Assembly: GCF_000423085.1 (NCBI RefSeq) | Contig: NZ_AUHH01000011.1 | Span: 38,606 to 102,605, forward strand | From: Granulicoccus phenolivorans DSM 17626 = NBRC 107789 = JCM 15570 | GTDB lineage: Bacteria; Actinomycetota; Actinomycetes; Propionibacteriales; Propionibacteriaceae | DNA length: 64,000 bases | Direction: 5' to 3' | Shown here: positions 54,326 to 64,000 of the stretch, in pieces | How positions within the stretch are numbered: position 1 is the stretch's first letter | How the letters are laid out: each line of letters starts with the position of its first letter | Notes under the pieces: model-generated | Seen by the model: only the letters and a program-made list of their open reading frames with translations | Databases searched by the model: none | What the model was told of the DNA's origin: nothing | Translations under genes and position numbers: made by a program

Positions 54326-54904
54326 ATGAACGCTACGACCGAACCGGACCAGCAACTGCGCGTCCTGCTGGTACGCCACGCCCAGACCGCCCTCAACGCC
54401 GAGGGACGCATCCGGGGCCGGGCCGATCCGGAGCTCAACGAGGTCGGCCTGCAACAGGCGCACGCGACCGCCGTGGCCCTGCGCGCGTATCGGCTCGGCC
54501 GGGTGGTCACGAGCCCGCTGCAGCGGGCCGTGCGGACCGGGCAGATCATCGCCACGGAGTCCGGCGTACCGCAGTCGGTCGATCCGGCCTATCTGGATCG
54601 CGACTACGGTGCCTGTACCGGTCGGCTCCGCTCGGAGGTGCTCCAGCAGTGGGGCAGCATCGACGCCGCCCCCGGAGTCGAGCCGACCGCGGCGGTGCTC
54701 GACCGGGCCCGGCACGGCCTCGATGCCCTCACCGACACCGGCACCGTCGCCGTGGTCACCCACGATGCGGTCATTCGCCCGCTGCTCACCAGCATCCGCC
54801 CCGGAATCACCCCGGAGGTGGAGACCTGCTCGTGGGCCGTCCTGCTGCGGGTCGGCGCCGGCTGGCAGGTCGAATCCTTCGACAACACGGCCCCCACCGA
54901 CTGA
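54326..54904 (+). CDS. Histidine phosphatase family protein
   Basis: Phosphoglycerate-mutase-like protein of 192 residues. The catalytic motif reads LLVRHAQT (usual RHGxT, Gly replaced by Ala), followed by NEVGLQQAHATAVAL, VVTSPLQRAVRTGQII with the second active-site Arg, the acid region YLDRDYGACTG, and VVTHDAVIRPLL with the second histidine. In a cobalamin region the natural thought is alpha-ribazole phosphatase (CobC), but sequence alone cannot separate it from other small phosphatases. GAGAGGAAC precedes ATG 54326. It is divergent from bioB and shares that 147-nt intergenic region. Confidence 0.85.
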   Translation: MNATTEPDQQLRVLLVRHAQTALNAEGRIRGRADPELNEVGLQQAHATAVALRAYRLGRVVTSPLQRAVRTGQIIATESGVPQSVDPAYLDRDYGACTGRLRSEVLQQWGSIDAAPGVEPTAAVLDRARHGLDALTDTGTVAVVTHDAVIRPLLTSIRPGITPEVETCSWAVLLRVGAGWQVESFDNTAPTD

Positions 54905-54955
54905 GGCCCCATCAACTGAGGCACACGTCACCGCTCCGGGCGCGCCGGATCGGCG

Positions 54956-54961
54956 TACCGT
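54956..54961 (+). promoter_or_regulatory. -10 box of a predicted leaderless transcript (ABC exporter)
   Basis: TACCGT ends 7 nt before ATG 54969; no ribosome binding site is present. Confidence 0.5.
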
Positions 54962-54968
54962 AAATTTC

Positions 54969-55886
54969 ATGACGACGGTCATCGAGATCAGCGGTCTCAC
55001 CAAGAATTTCGGACACGTCCGGGCCCTCGACGGGCTCGACCTCGCGGTGCACGCGGGAGAGATCCACGGTTTCCTCGGCCCGAACGGGGCCGGGAAATCC
55101 ACCACACTGCGGATTCTGCTGGGGCTGGTCCGCCCCAGCGCCGGGACCTGCCGGATCTTCGGACAGAGCCCGGGGCAGGCCGAGGTCCAGCGCCGCCTGG
55201 CGTACGTCCCCGGTGATGTCAGCCTGTGGCCGAATCTGACCGGCGGCCAGATCATCGATCTGCTCGGCCGCCTGCGCGGCGGCCTCGACCCGGCGCGCCG
55301 GGCCGACCTGCTGGAACGCTTCGACCTCGACCCCACCCGCAAGGCCCGCACCTACTCCAAGGGCAACCGACAGAAGGTGGCCCTGATCGCCGCCCTGGCC
55401 AGCAACGCCGAGCTCCTGTTGGTGGACGAGCCGACCTCCGGGCTGGACCCGCTGATGGAAACCGTGTTCGCCGACTACGTCCGCGACCTGCGGACCGAGG
55501 GGTGCACCGTTCTGCTGTCCAGCCACATCCTGTCCGAGGTGGAGGCCCTGGCCGACCGGGTCACCCTGCTGCGGGCGGGCCGCAATATCGAGACCGGTTC
55601 CCTGGCGCAGTTGCGGCATCTGCACAACACCCGGGTCCGGGCGGAGCTGGCCCACCCGCGCCCCGGCCTGGCCGAAGTCCCCGGCATCCAGGATCTGGTG
55701 GAGACCGACGGCGAGGTCGGCTTCACCGTCGCGACCGATGCCCTCGATCGGGCGATCGCCGAGCTGTCGGTGCGCGGAATCCGCTCGCTGACCTGCGAGC
55801 CGGTCAGCCTGGAGGAGCTCTTCCTGGCCCAGTACGAGACGCCCGCCCCGGCCACGCCGCGGCTGCCCGAACCGAGCCGGTCATGA
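54969..55886 (+). CDS. ABC exporter ATP-binding protein (tetronasin-type)
   Basis: ATPase of 305 residues: Walker A GFLGPNGAGKSTTLRIL, LAYVPGDVSLWPNLTGGQ (Q-loop replaced by PGDVxLWP, as in the tetronasin-resistance group), signature YSKGNRQKVALIAAL, Walker B LLLVDEPTSGLDPLM, and the switch His in SSHILSEVE. The C-terminal 80 residues form the regulatory tail common to DrrA-like ATPases. It pairs with the permease that overlaps its stop by ATGA. The exported compound is unknown; relatives extrude polyether or other hydrophobic drugs. Confidence 0.92.
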   Translation: MTTVIEISGLTKNFGHVRALDGLDLAVHAGEIHGFLGPNGAGKSTTLRILLGLVRPSAGTCRIFGQSPGQAEVQRRLAYVPGDVSLWPNLTGGQIIDLLGRLRGGLDPARRADLLERFDLDPTRKARTYSKGNRQKVALIAALASNAELLLVDEPTSGLDPLMETVFADYVRDLRTEGCTVLLSSHILSEVEALADRVTLLRAGRNIETGSLAQLRHLHNTRVRAELAHPRPGLAEVPGIQDLVETDGEVGFTVATDALDRAIAELSVRGIRSLTCEPVSLEELFLAQYETPAPATPRLPEPSRS

Positions 55887-57475
55887 CCGGATTCGCCGGA
55901 ACCGGCATTCTGCTGCGGCAGGCCCTGCGCCGCTCCCGCTGGCTGATCCTGATCATCACCCTCGGCACCTGGCTGCTGTCCTGGGCCTCCGGGGTGGCCA
56001 CCGTGGATCTCTATCCGACCGAGGCCGAGCGCGTTCTGGCCAACGCCGTCGGCAATGCCACCACCGGTGTGGTCGCCTTCTACGGTCATGTCGACCTCCC
56101 CGATTCCCTCGGCGGCCTCGGCACCGCGAAGCTGCAGATGATCGACTTCATCGTGATCGCAATCCTGGTCATCGCCCTGGTGCGCCGCACCACGCGGGCC
56201 GACGAGGAGGCCGGACGCACCGAGCTGCTGGCCGGCACCCCGGTCGGGCGGCGCGCGCCGCTGGCCGCGGCGGTGAGCCTGGCCCTGCTGGTCTCGGTGG
56301 TCCTGGGGCTCGGTTCCGGTCTGTTCGTCGGCCTGTCCGGCCTGCCCTGGACCGGCGCCTGGGCGCTCGGGCTGGCCGTCACCGCCGTCGGTTGGGCCTT
56401 CACCGGACTCACCGCGGTCGCGGTCCAGGTGAGCGCCAGCAATCGCATCTGCGGGGTGATCGCGTTCAGCGTGCTCGGGCTGGCATTTCTGCTGCGGATG
56501 GTCGGCGATCTGCGGCAGGGCCGGCCCGGGGAGTTCCTGCGCTGGCTGTCCCCGCTGGGTTGGGCGCAGCAGGTGCGCCCCTACAACGGGGAGCGGTGGT
56601 GGCCGCTGCTGCTCACCCTCGGCCTGCTGGTGGTCTCGCTGCTGGTCGCCGACCGGCTGCTGGCCACCCGCGACATCGGCTCGGGACTGCTGCACGAGCG
56701 CCCCGGACCGGCGCATTCGCGGATCGGCTCGGCGTACGCCCTGGCGGGGCGGTTGCAGCGCGGCGGGGTGATCGGTTGGGCGCTGGTGTTCAGCGCGATG
56801 GGCCTGGTCGTCGGCAGCCTGTCGGGCACCATCGGGAGCTTCCTCACCCCCGAGACCATCGACCTGCTGCGGCGCCTGGGCGGCGCCGGTGACGTGGCCG
56901 CGCTGCTGACCTCGGTGTACGCCCTGATCACCGGCTACCTGGCGGCGGCGTTCGCGATCGGGGCCGTGCTGCGGCTGCGGACCGAGGAGGCCGACGGGCA
57001 CAGCGAGCAGGTGCTCGCCGCCGGGGTCGGGCGTACCGCGCTGTTGCTGTCGCACCTGCTGATCGCGGTGGTGGGCGTACCGGTGATGTTGACACTGGCC
57101 GCGGTCGGTGACTATCTGGGGCGGTTGTCCGGCGGTGAGGATCATTCCCTGGTCGCCTCGCTGACCGCGTTCTGGGTGCAGATCCCGGCCGCGTGGGTGC
57201 TGGCGGCGCTGACCGTGGCGGCGTACGCGCTGGTGCCGCGGCTGGCCTCGGCGATCGGCTGGGGTGCGCTCACCCTGGCGATCATTCTGGTCGAGTTCGT
57301 CGGGCTGCTGAAGCTGCCGGACTGGATCGCCGGTCTCTCCCCGTTCCGGCACGTTCCGAAACTCCCGGCGGAGTCGATGCGCTGGGCCCCCGAACTCGGC
57401 CTGATCGTGATCGGGGTGGCCTTCCTCGCGCTGGCCTTCAGCGTGTTTCGGCGCCGCGATCTCCCGGCGACCTGA
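55883..57475 (+). CDS. ABC exporter permease, 12-helix tetronasin-type
   Basis: Permease of 530 residues with about 12 helices in two six-helix halves, matching the long TnrB-like permeases that pair with YSKGN-type ATPases. Recognisable: VRRTTRADEEAGRTELLAGTPVGRRAPLAAA in the first half and LRTEEADGHSEQVLAAGVGRTALLLSHL in the second, the same coupling segment repeated. Start ATG 55883 overlaps the ATPase stop. The last 38 nt overlap the convergent tetR gene, which may make the two transcripts interfere with each other. Confidence 0.9.
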   Translation: MTGFAGTGILLRQALRRSRWLILIITLGTWLLSWASGVATVDLYPTEAERVLANAVGNATTGVVAFYGHVDLPDSLGGLGTAKLQMIDFIVIAILVIALVRRTTRADEEAGRTELLAGTPVGRRAPLAAAVSLALLVSVVLGLGSGLFVGLSGLPWTGAWALGLAVTAVGWAFTGLTAVAVQVSASNRICGVIAFSVLGLAFLLRMVGDLRQGRPGEFLRWLSPLGWAQQVRPYNGERWWPLLLTLGLLVVSLLVADRLLATRDIGSGLLHERPGPAHSRIGSAYALAGRLQRGGVIGWALVFSAMGLVVGSLSGTIGSFLTPETIDLLRRLGGAGDVAALLTSVYALITGYLAAAFAIGAVLRLRTEEADGHSEQVLAAGVGRTALLLSHLLIAVVGVPVMLTLAAVGDYLGRLSGGEDHSLVASLTAFWVQIPAAWVLAALTVAAYALVPRLASAIGWGALTLAIILVEFVGLLKLPDWIAGLSPFRHVPKLPAESMRWAPELGLIVIGVAFLALAFSVFRRRDLPAT

Positions 57476-58148
57476 GCGCAGCCGGAGCCTGCTCGGCGGG
57501 CCGGCCGGCCTCGGGTCGGGCCGGTCCGGCGTGCGCGCGGAACAGCGGCACCGCGACCTCGTCGACCACACGGGCGAGGAACTCCGGGTCGCTGCCCCGC
57601 CCGGCCGCGGTCAGTTCGGCATGACTGAGCGTCACCGGGGTCAGCAGGACCAGGTCGGGGATCGGTCCGGGCCCCAGGTCGCCGCGGGCCACGGCGGCGT
57701 CCACCACCCCGCGCAGCGCGGTGAGCAGATTGCGCCGGGACCGGTCCACCAGGTCGGCGCGCAGGTCGGCGTCGGCATCGCCGAGCAGCGCGCGCAGTGT
57801 GTCCGGGCCGATCTCCTCCCGGCGGGCCAGGCTCCGGCCGAGCAGCGCGAGCAGGTCGGTGCGCAGCGAGGGTGCACTCCCGGATCCCGGCCGCGGCAAC
57901 GCTCCGACCGCCGGCGCCAACTCCGCGGCGAGCGCGTCGGCGACCAGGTGCGCCCGGTTCCGGTAGCGCCGGTACAGCACCGGTTTGCTCGTGCCCAGCC
58001 GGCGGGCCACCCCCTCGAAGGTCACCCCGGAATAGCCGCGACTGCCCAGTTCGGCCCGGGTGGCCGCCCGGATGGCGGCCACCAGCGCCTCGCCGCGGCG
58101 GCGGGTACGGACCTCCGGCGAGGCTGGGCGATTTCCCGGTACAGCCAT
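57438..58148 (-). CDS. TetR-family transcriptional regulator
   Basis: Regulator of 236 residues. The N-terminal HTH is clear: RGEALVAAIRAATRAELGSRGYSGVTFEGVARRLGTSKPVLYRRYRNRAHLVADAL. The rest is the ligand-binding domain, of the TetR_C_11-like group by layout. ATG 58148 (MAVPGNRPASPEVRTRRRG) is chosen because TAGCAT ends 7 nt upstream; a longer reading would run through the operator. The divergent P-type ATPase gene starts 61 nt away across a perfect dyad, so this protein probably represses both itself and the ATPase. The ABC permease gene overlaps its 3' end. Confidence 0.93.
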   Translation of the reverse strand: MAVPGNRPASPEVRTRRRGEALVAAIRAATRAELGSRGYSGVTFEGVARRLGTSKPVLYRRYRNRAHLVADALAAELAPAVGALPRPGSGSAPSLRTDLLALLGRSLARREEIGPDTLRALLGDADADLRADLVDRSRRNLLTALRGVVDAAVARGDLGPGPIPDLVLLTPVTLSHAELTAAGRGSDPEFLARVVDEVAVPLFRAHAGPARPEAGRPAEQAPAALRSPGDRGAETR

Positions 58149-58155
58149 TCTCGGG

Positions 58156-58161
58156 ATGCTA
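58156..58161 (-). promoter_or_regulatory. -10 box of a predicted leaderless transcript (tetR)
   Basis: Minus-strand TAGCAT ends 7 nt before ATG 58148; no ribosome binding site. Confidence 0.5.
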
Positions 58162-58170
58162 CCCTCAAAG

Positions 58171-58197
58171 ACATAAGATACGTCCCATATCTTATGT
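58171..58197. promoter_or_regulatory. TetR operator between tetR and the P-type ATPase gene
   Basis: ACATAAGATA (58171-58180) and TATCTTATGT (58188-58197) are perfect inverted repeats around a 7-nt centre. The AT-rich dyad stands out from the GC-rich surroundings and lies between the two divergent starts. Confidence 0.85.
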
Positions 58198-58209
58198 GAC
58201 GAGGGCCAC

Positions 58210-60963
58210 ATGCAACAGCCGGAATTCGCGCAGCGCGAACCCTGGGCCCGGTCCGCGACCGAGGTGCTGACCTCGCTGGACAGTTCCGCCGACGGGTTGA
58301 CCCGGGCCGAGGCCGCCACCCGGCTGGCCCGGACCGGCCGCAACGAGTTGCCCCCACCGGCCCGACAGCCGCTGTGGCGGCGCCTGCTCAAGCACTTCGA
58401 CGACGTGCTGATCTACATCCTGATCGGCGCGGCCGTCCTCAAGGCGATCTCCGGGGAATGGATCGATTTCGCCGTGATCACCGTGGTGATCCTGGCCACC
58501 GGACTGATCGGCTTCATCCAGGAGGGCCGGGCCGAATCGGCCCTGGCCGGGCTGCACCGACTGCAATCGGTGCATGCGCAGGTACGCCGGGAGCGGGCCT
58601 GGGGCATCGTCGATGCGGCAACTCTGGTACCCGGTGATGTCGTCCGGGTCCGCAGTGGGGACCGGGTGCCGGCCGACGTACGCCTGCACACCGCGACCAA
58701 TCTGCAGCTCGATGAGTCCGCGCTCACCGGGGAGGCCGAGCCGAGCAGCAAGGATCCGGCGCCGGTGTCGGCCGATGCCGGCCTCGGTGACCGCTGCGGC
58801 ATGCTGTACGCCGGGACGATCGTCACCGGCGGCCGGGGCGCCGGGGTGGTCGTGGCGACCGGGACCGGCACCGAGATCGGCCGCATCTCCGCGCTGGTGG
58901 CCACCCAGGACCAGCTGGACACTCCGCTGTCGCGCCAGCTCGGGCGGCTGGGCAAACAGATGTCGATCATCATCGGCCTGCTCGCCGCGGTGATGCTGCT
59001 GGTGGGCCGGCTCACCCATGACTGGCCGCGCGAGGAACTGCTGTCGGCGGCGATCGCGTTCGCGGTCGCCGCCGTTCCGGAGGGGCTGCCCGCCCTGGTC
59101 ACCATCACCCTGGCCCTCGGGGTGCAGCAGATGGCCCGGCACCAGGCGATCACCCGCAAGATGGCGGCGGTGGAAACCCTCGGCGCGGTCACCACCATCT
59201 GCTCGGACAAGACCGGCACGCTCACCCAGAACGAGATGACCGCCCGGGTCGTGGTCACCGCCGCGGCGAGCTATCGCGTGGAGGGCACCGGCTACGCGCC
59301 CGAGGGGCGGATCCTGACCGCCGCCGGGGAGCCGGCCGAACTCGCCGACCATCCGCAGCTGGCCGCCCTCACCCTGGCGGTCGGGGTCTGCAACGATGCC
59401 CGGCTCGAGCAGACCGAGACCGGCTGGCGGGTCGTCGGCCAGCCCACCGAGGGAGCCCTGGCGGTACTGGCCCGCAAGGCCGGCGCTCCGGTGCACGCGG
59501 CGGCCCGGATCGCCCATCTGCCGTTCGAATCGGCGCACAAGTACGCCGCGACGCTGGCCGAACTGCCCGGACCCACCGGCACCCCGGTCCGCCGGCTGAT
59601 CCACCTGGTGGGGGCGCCGGACCGGCTGCTCGACCGCTGCGCCACCCAGCAGGGCCCCACCGCGGCCCCCGTCCCGCTGGACCGACCCGCCTGGGAGGCC
59701 CGGATCGAGGATCTGTCCGGCCGCGGTCTGCGGGTGCTGGCAGCCGCGGCGAAACCGGCCGGGGAGACCACGACGCTGACTCCGGTCGAACTCGAGGGCG
59801 GCCTGACCTTTCTCGGGATCGTCGGGATCCTCGATCCCCCGCGACCGGAGGCCACCGCGGCGATCGCCGAGGCCCACGGCGCCGGGATCCGGGTGAAGAT
59901 GATCACCGGGGACCACCCCGGGACCGCGATCGCGATCTCGCGCGAATTGGGGATCGCCCCGGCCACCGGGGAGGTTGCCGCGCTGACCGGGAGCGACCTG
60001 GCGCAGCTGAGCCAGGACCGGCTGGGGCGGGTGGTCCGCGAGGTCGACGTGTACGCGCGTACCTCACCGGAGCACAAGCTGCGCATCGTCCGGGCGCTGC
60101 AGTCGCACGGCGAGGTGGTCGCGATGACCGGCGACGGGGTCAACGACGCTCCCTCGATCACCCGGGCCGATGTCGGGGTCGCGATGGGGATCAAGGGCAC
60201 CGAGGCGACCAAGGACGCCGCCGACATCGTGCTGGCCGACGACAACTTCGCCACCATCGAGCGGGCGGTGCACGAGGGGCGGCGGATCTACGACAACATC
60301 CGCAAGTCGGTGGTCTTCCTGCTGCCGTCCAACGGCTCCCAGTCGCTGGTGGTGATCGTGGCGGTGCTGCTGGGGATCACCCTGCCGCTGTCGCCGCTGC
60401 AGATCCTGTGGGTGAATCTGGTCACCACCTTGACCCTCACCCTGGCCCTGACCGGTGAACCGGCCGAAGCGGGGATCATGCGCCGCCCGCCCCGCTCACG
60501 GCGGGAACCGGTGCTGACCGGGCGCTTGTTGGCGCTGGTGCTGAGCGCGTCGGTGCTGATCGGCGGGGCCACGTTGGGGGTGTATCTGCTGGAGTTCGCC
60601 CGAACCGGGAACTATGCGGTGGCCCAGACCACGGCGGTGCTGATGCTGGCGCTGGGGCAGTTGGCGTTCCTGTTCAACTGCCGCTTCCTGCACAATTCCG
60701 CGCTCACCTGGCGGGTGCTGGTCGGCAATCGGGCCATTTGGATCTCCGCCGGGCTGTTGTTGGTGCTGCAGTTGACCTTCACCTACGCCCCGTTCATGAA
60801 CCTGTGGTTCGAGACGACCCCGATCGGTCCTCACGGCTGGGGTCTCACCCTGGTCCTGGCGGTCGTGGTGTTCCTGCTCGCCGAAGCGGTCAAGGCGGTG
60901 CTGCGCCACCTGCCCGGGCGAGCCTCGCGGCGGATCAGCCCAGCCGGGCCCGGACCCAGCTGA
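58210..60963 (+). CDS. P2-type cation-transporting P-type ATPase
   Basis: ATPase of 917 residues: an N-terminal cation-ATPase domain (SADGLTRAEAATRLARTGRNELPP), actuator loop DESALTGEAEPSSK (TGES as TGEA), M4 motif AVPEGLPALVTITLALG, phosphorylation site CSDKTGTLTQNE (D333), MITGDHPGTAIAI, and TGDGVNDAPSITRADVGVAMG. This is the Ca2+/Na+ pump class (CtpF, PMA1-like). In M6, ILWVNLVTTLTLT, N736 and T739 are conserved but the ion-binding Asp of calcium pumps is T740. The ion is therefore uncertain. GAGG precedes ATG 58210. Probably repressed by the divergent TetR. Its 3' end overlaps cobK by 29 nt. Confidence 0.92.
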   Translation: MQQPEFAQREPWARSATEVLTSLDSSADGLTRAEAATRLARTGRNELPPPARQPLWRRLLKHFDDVLIYILIGAAVLKAISGEWIDFAVITVVILATGLIGFIQEGRAESALAGLHRLQSVHAQVRRERAWGIVDAATLVPGDVVRVRSGDRVPADVRLHTATNLQLDESALTGEAEPSSKDPAPVSADAGLGDRCGMLYAGTIVTGGRGAGVVVATGTGTEIGRISALVATQDQLDTPLSRQLGRLGKQMSIIIGLLAAVMLLVGRLTHDWPREELLSAAIAFAVAAVPEGLPALVTITLALGVQQMARHQAITRKMAAVETLGAVTTICSDKTGTLTQNEMTARVVVTAAASYRVEGTGYAPEGRILTAAGEPAELADHPQLAALTLAVGVCNDARLEQTETGWRVVGQPTEGALAVLARKAGAPVHAAARIAHLPFESAHKYAATLAELPGPTGTPVRRLIHLVGAPDRLLDRCATQQGPTAAPVPLDRPAWEARIEDLSGRGLRVLAAAAKPAGETTTLTPVELEGGLTFLGIVGILDPPRPEATAAIAEAHGAGIRVKMITGDHPGTAIAISRELGIAPATGEVAALTGSDLAQLSQDRLGRVVREVDVYARTSPEHKLRIVRALQSHGEVVAMTGDGVNDAPSITRADVGVAMGIKGTEATKDAADIVLADDNFATIERAVHEGRRIYDNIRKSVVFLLPSNGSQSLVVIVAVLLGITLPLSPLQILWVNLVTTLTLTLALTGEPAEAGIMRRPPRSRREPVLTGRLLALVLSASVLIGGATLGVYLLEFARTGNYAVAQTTAVLMLALGQLAFLFNCRFLHNSALTWRVLVGNRAIWISAGLLLVLQLTFTYAPFMNLWFETTPIGPHGWGLTLVLAVVVFLLAEAVKAVLRHLPGRASRRISPAGPGPS

Positions 60964-61681
60964 CCGCCGCTTCGACGGTCGCGACCCGCTCGGCCGCCGG
61001 CTCGGCCGGGCGGTCGACCACGACCACCGGGACGCCCAGTTCGGCGGCCACGTCGAGTTTGGCGGCGGTCAGGGAGCCGCCGGAGTTCTTGGTGACCAGG
61101 ACGTCCACGGCGTACTCGGTGAACAGCGAACGTTCGGCGGCGTGGTCGAACGGGCCGCGGCGCTGCAGGATCGTCCAGTTCGGCCAGGCTTCGTCGGGCG
61201 GTTCGACCAGCCGGACCAGTGCCCAGCGGTCGGCCCAGGCCCGATAGTGCGCCAGGCCCTGGCGGCCGGTGGTCAGGAATGGCCGTTCGCCCAGTTCGGC
61301 CAGCGCCGGGCAGGCCCCGGAGATGTCCGGCACCCAGGTCCAGGAGACGGCCCGGGGGTCGGTCTCCCAGCCGGGTCGTAACAGCCGCAGCAGCGGTACG
61401 CCGGCCTGTGTACTGGCGGCGACGGCATGCTCGGACATGGTCGCGGCGAACGGGTGGGTGGCGTCGATCACCAACGGGGTCGCGCTGCTCCGCAGGAACT
61501 CGGCCAGGCCGGCCACCCCGCCGAACCCGCCGCTGCGGACCGCGCCCACCGGCAGCGCGGGCCGGGAGACCCGGCCGGCGAGGGAGGACAGCGTCGGTAC
61601 GCCGAGGTCGACCAGGGCTCGGGCGAGCGCCCGGGCCTCCCCGGTGCCGCCGAGGATCAGGACCGCGGGACCGGTCGGCAC
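60935..61681 (-). CDS. cobK: Precorrin-6A reductase
   Basis: NADPH-dependent reductase of 248 residues (CobK/CbiJ): VLILGGTGEARALARALVDLG (nucleotide loop), SSLAGRVSRPALPVGAVRSGGFGGVAGLAEFL, VIDATHPFAATMSEHAVAAS, RPFLTTGRQGLAHY, TKNSGGSLTAAKLDVAAELGVPVVVVDRP. It reduces precorrin-6A to 6B, between CobF and CobL. The start is GTG 61681, two nt after the ftsH stop, so it is probably translated from the ftsH message. It is the only cob gene placed in a housekeeping operon here. Confidence 0.94.
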   Translation of the reverse strand: MPTGPAVLILGGTGEARALARALVDLGVPTLSSLAGRVSRPALPVGAVRSGGFGGVAGLAEFLRSSATPLVIDATHPFAATMSEHAVAASTQAGVPLLRLLRPGWETDPRAVSWTWVPDISGACPALAELGERPFLTTGRQGLAHYRAWADRWALVRLVEPPDEAWPNWTILQRRGPFDHAAERSLFTEYAVDVLVTKNSGGSLTAAKLDVAAELGVPVVVVDRPAEPAAERVATVEAAVSWVRARLG

Positions 61682-61683
61682 GA

Positions 61684-63714
<2,031 letters not shown>

Positions 63715-63838
63715 GACCTACCTATTGGGCGACTAGGGGCATGTTGACCCTACCCGGCCGCGCCAAGACCGGCCGAATCCGGGGTTGACGCTGGTCGTGT
63801 CTCGGGTGCGATGGTGTGTTGGCGGTCTCCGGGGCCGG
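63715..63838 (-). other. ftsH upstream region
   Basis: About 120 nt between the ftsH start and the G-rich repeats. No confident promoter; AATAGGTAGG just before the ATG may act as ribosome binding site. An open minus-strand frame (stop at 63750) reaches the window edge but is low complexity (Pro/Arg/Gly) and could only be the tail of an unseen gene. Confidence 0.4.
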
Positions 63839-63974
63839 GCGGGCCGGGGTGCGGTGTGCGGGCCGGGGTGCCGTCCGCGGGCCCGGGGCGCGGTACGCGG
63901 GCAGGAGTGCCTGTCCGCGGGCCGAACTGCTGTTCGCGGGACCGCGTGCCGTGCGGCGGGCCGGCGTACCTCCC
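63839..63974. repeat. Seven degenerate 19-20-bp G-rich tandem repeats
   Basis: Units start GCGGGC(C/A) at 63839, 63858, 63877, 63897, 63917, 63936 and 63956 and share the core GCGGGCCGGGGTGC with substitutions. The units have diverged at many bases, so the array is old. It lies upstream of ftsH. Confidence 0.7.
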
Positions 63975-64000
63975 GCGGCCCCTGCAGGACCCGCGCACCC

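Noticed and set aside
30596..61683. Mobile genomic island with integrase and attachment sites
   Set aside because: No integrase, transposase, tRNA end or flanking direct repeat was found, so insertion is supported only by gene order.

Overview
The window is GC-rich bacterial DNA with dense coding on both strands, many ATGA start/stop overlaps and frequent GTG starts. The gene order radA-disA-mutY, clpC, lsr2, DUF3180-folK-folB-folP-folE and ftsH is the classic actinobacterial housekeeping neighbourhood. Lsr2, DUF3180, a cutinase-like serine esterase, LGFP repeats and a complete corrin-ring pathway all agree with an actinobacterium. A member of the Propionibacteriaceae or a close relative is my best guess, but that is inference; no rRNA or other taxonomic marker is present. 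I saw no tRNA, rRNA, transposase, integrase or CRISPR array.

Layout. (1) 1-8604: a Cys-rich hypothetical protein, a VOC protein overlapping a HisC-type aminotransferase, a secreted LGFP-repeat protein, an MFS permease, then radA, disA and mutY. (2) 8605-18002: an AT-richer promoter region followed by a Wzx/Wzy-type surface polysaccharide operon (4,6-dehydratase, aminotransferase, phosphoglycosyl transferase, glycosyltransferase, flippase, polymerase, and a Wzz-tyrosine-kinase-like fusion whose Walker A lysine is replaced by valine). (3) 17993-26303: a DUF3592 protein, clpC with a strong terminator, a small membrane protein, signal peptidase I, a coiled-coil protein, lsr2, an orphan NuoD paralogue that has lost a quinone-site histidine, and a membrane coiled-coil protein. 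(4) 26423-30595: the folate genes, with a cutinase-like esterase inserted between folE and folP. (5) 30596-61683: about 31 kb separating folE from ftsH, which are neighbours in many actinobacteria. It is dominated by cobalamin genes: cobF, cobN, cobG, cobH, a cobI-cobJ fusion, cbiMNQO behind a B12 riboswitch, cobM, cobL, a ChlI/ChlD fusion, cobB, cobA and cobK. VOC and PadR regulons, an MHS transporter, a universal stress protein with two CrcB fluoride channels, bioB, a histidine phosphatase, an ABC exporter, and a TetR/P-type ATPase pair are interspersed. (6) 61684-64000: ftsH and an upstream G-rich degenerate tandem repeat.

How the genes work together. The cob genes cover precorrin-2 synthesis (CobA) through the oxygen-dependent branch (CobI, G, J, M, F, K, L, H, B) and cobalt insertion by CobN with a ChlI/ChlD-type AAA+/vWA motor. 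CbiMNQO imports cobalt under B12 control. Nothing for adenosylation, nucleotide-loop assembly or cobyric acid amidation is here, so the lower pathway must lie elsewhere. The fol genes make tetrahydrofolate precursors. The polysaccharide operon can be read as making a polymer that begins with a 2,4-diamino-2,4,6-trideoxy sugar.

Regulation visible in sequence: at least eleven genes have a TANNNT -10 box ending 6-7 nt before the start codon, which predicts leaderless transcripts and fixes several starts. Dyads sit at the promoters of a VOC gene (MerR-like 19-nt spacer), padR (16-bp palindrome filling the spacer, behind six 17-bp tandem repeats), bioB (BioQ-like box), the tetR/P-type ATPase pair and lsr2. 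All coordinates and motifs were read by eye; no homology search was run.
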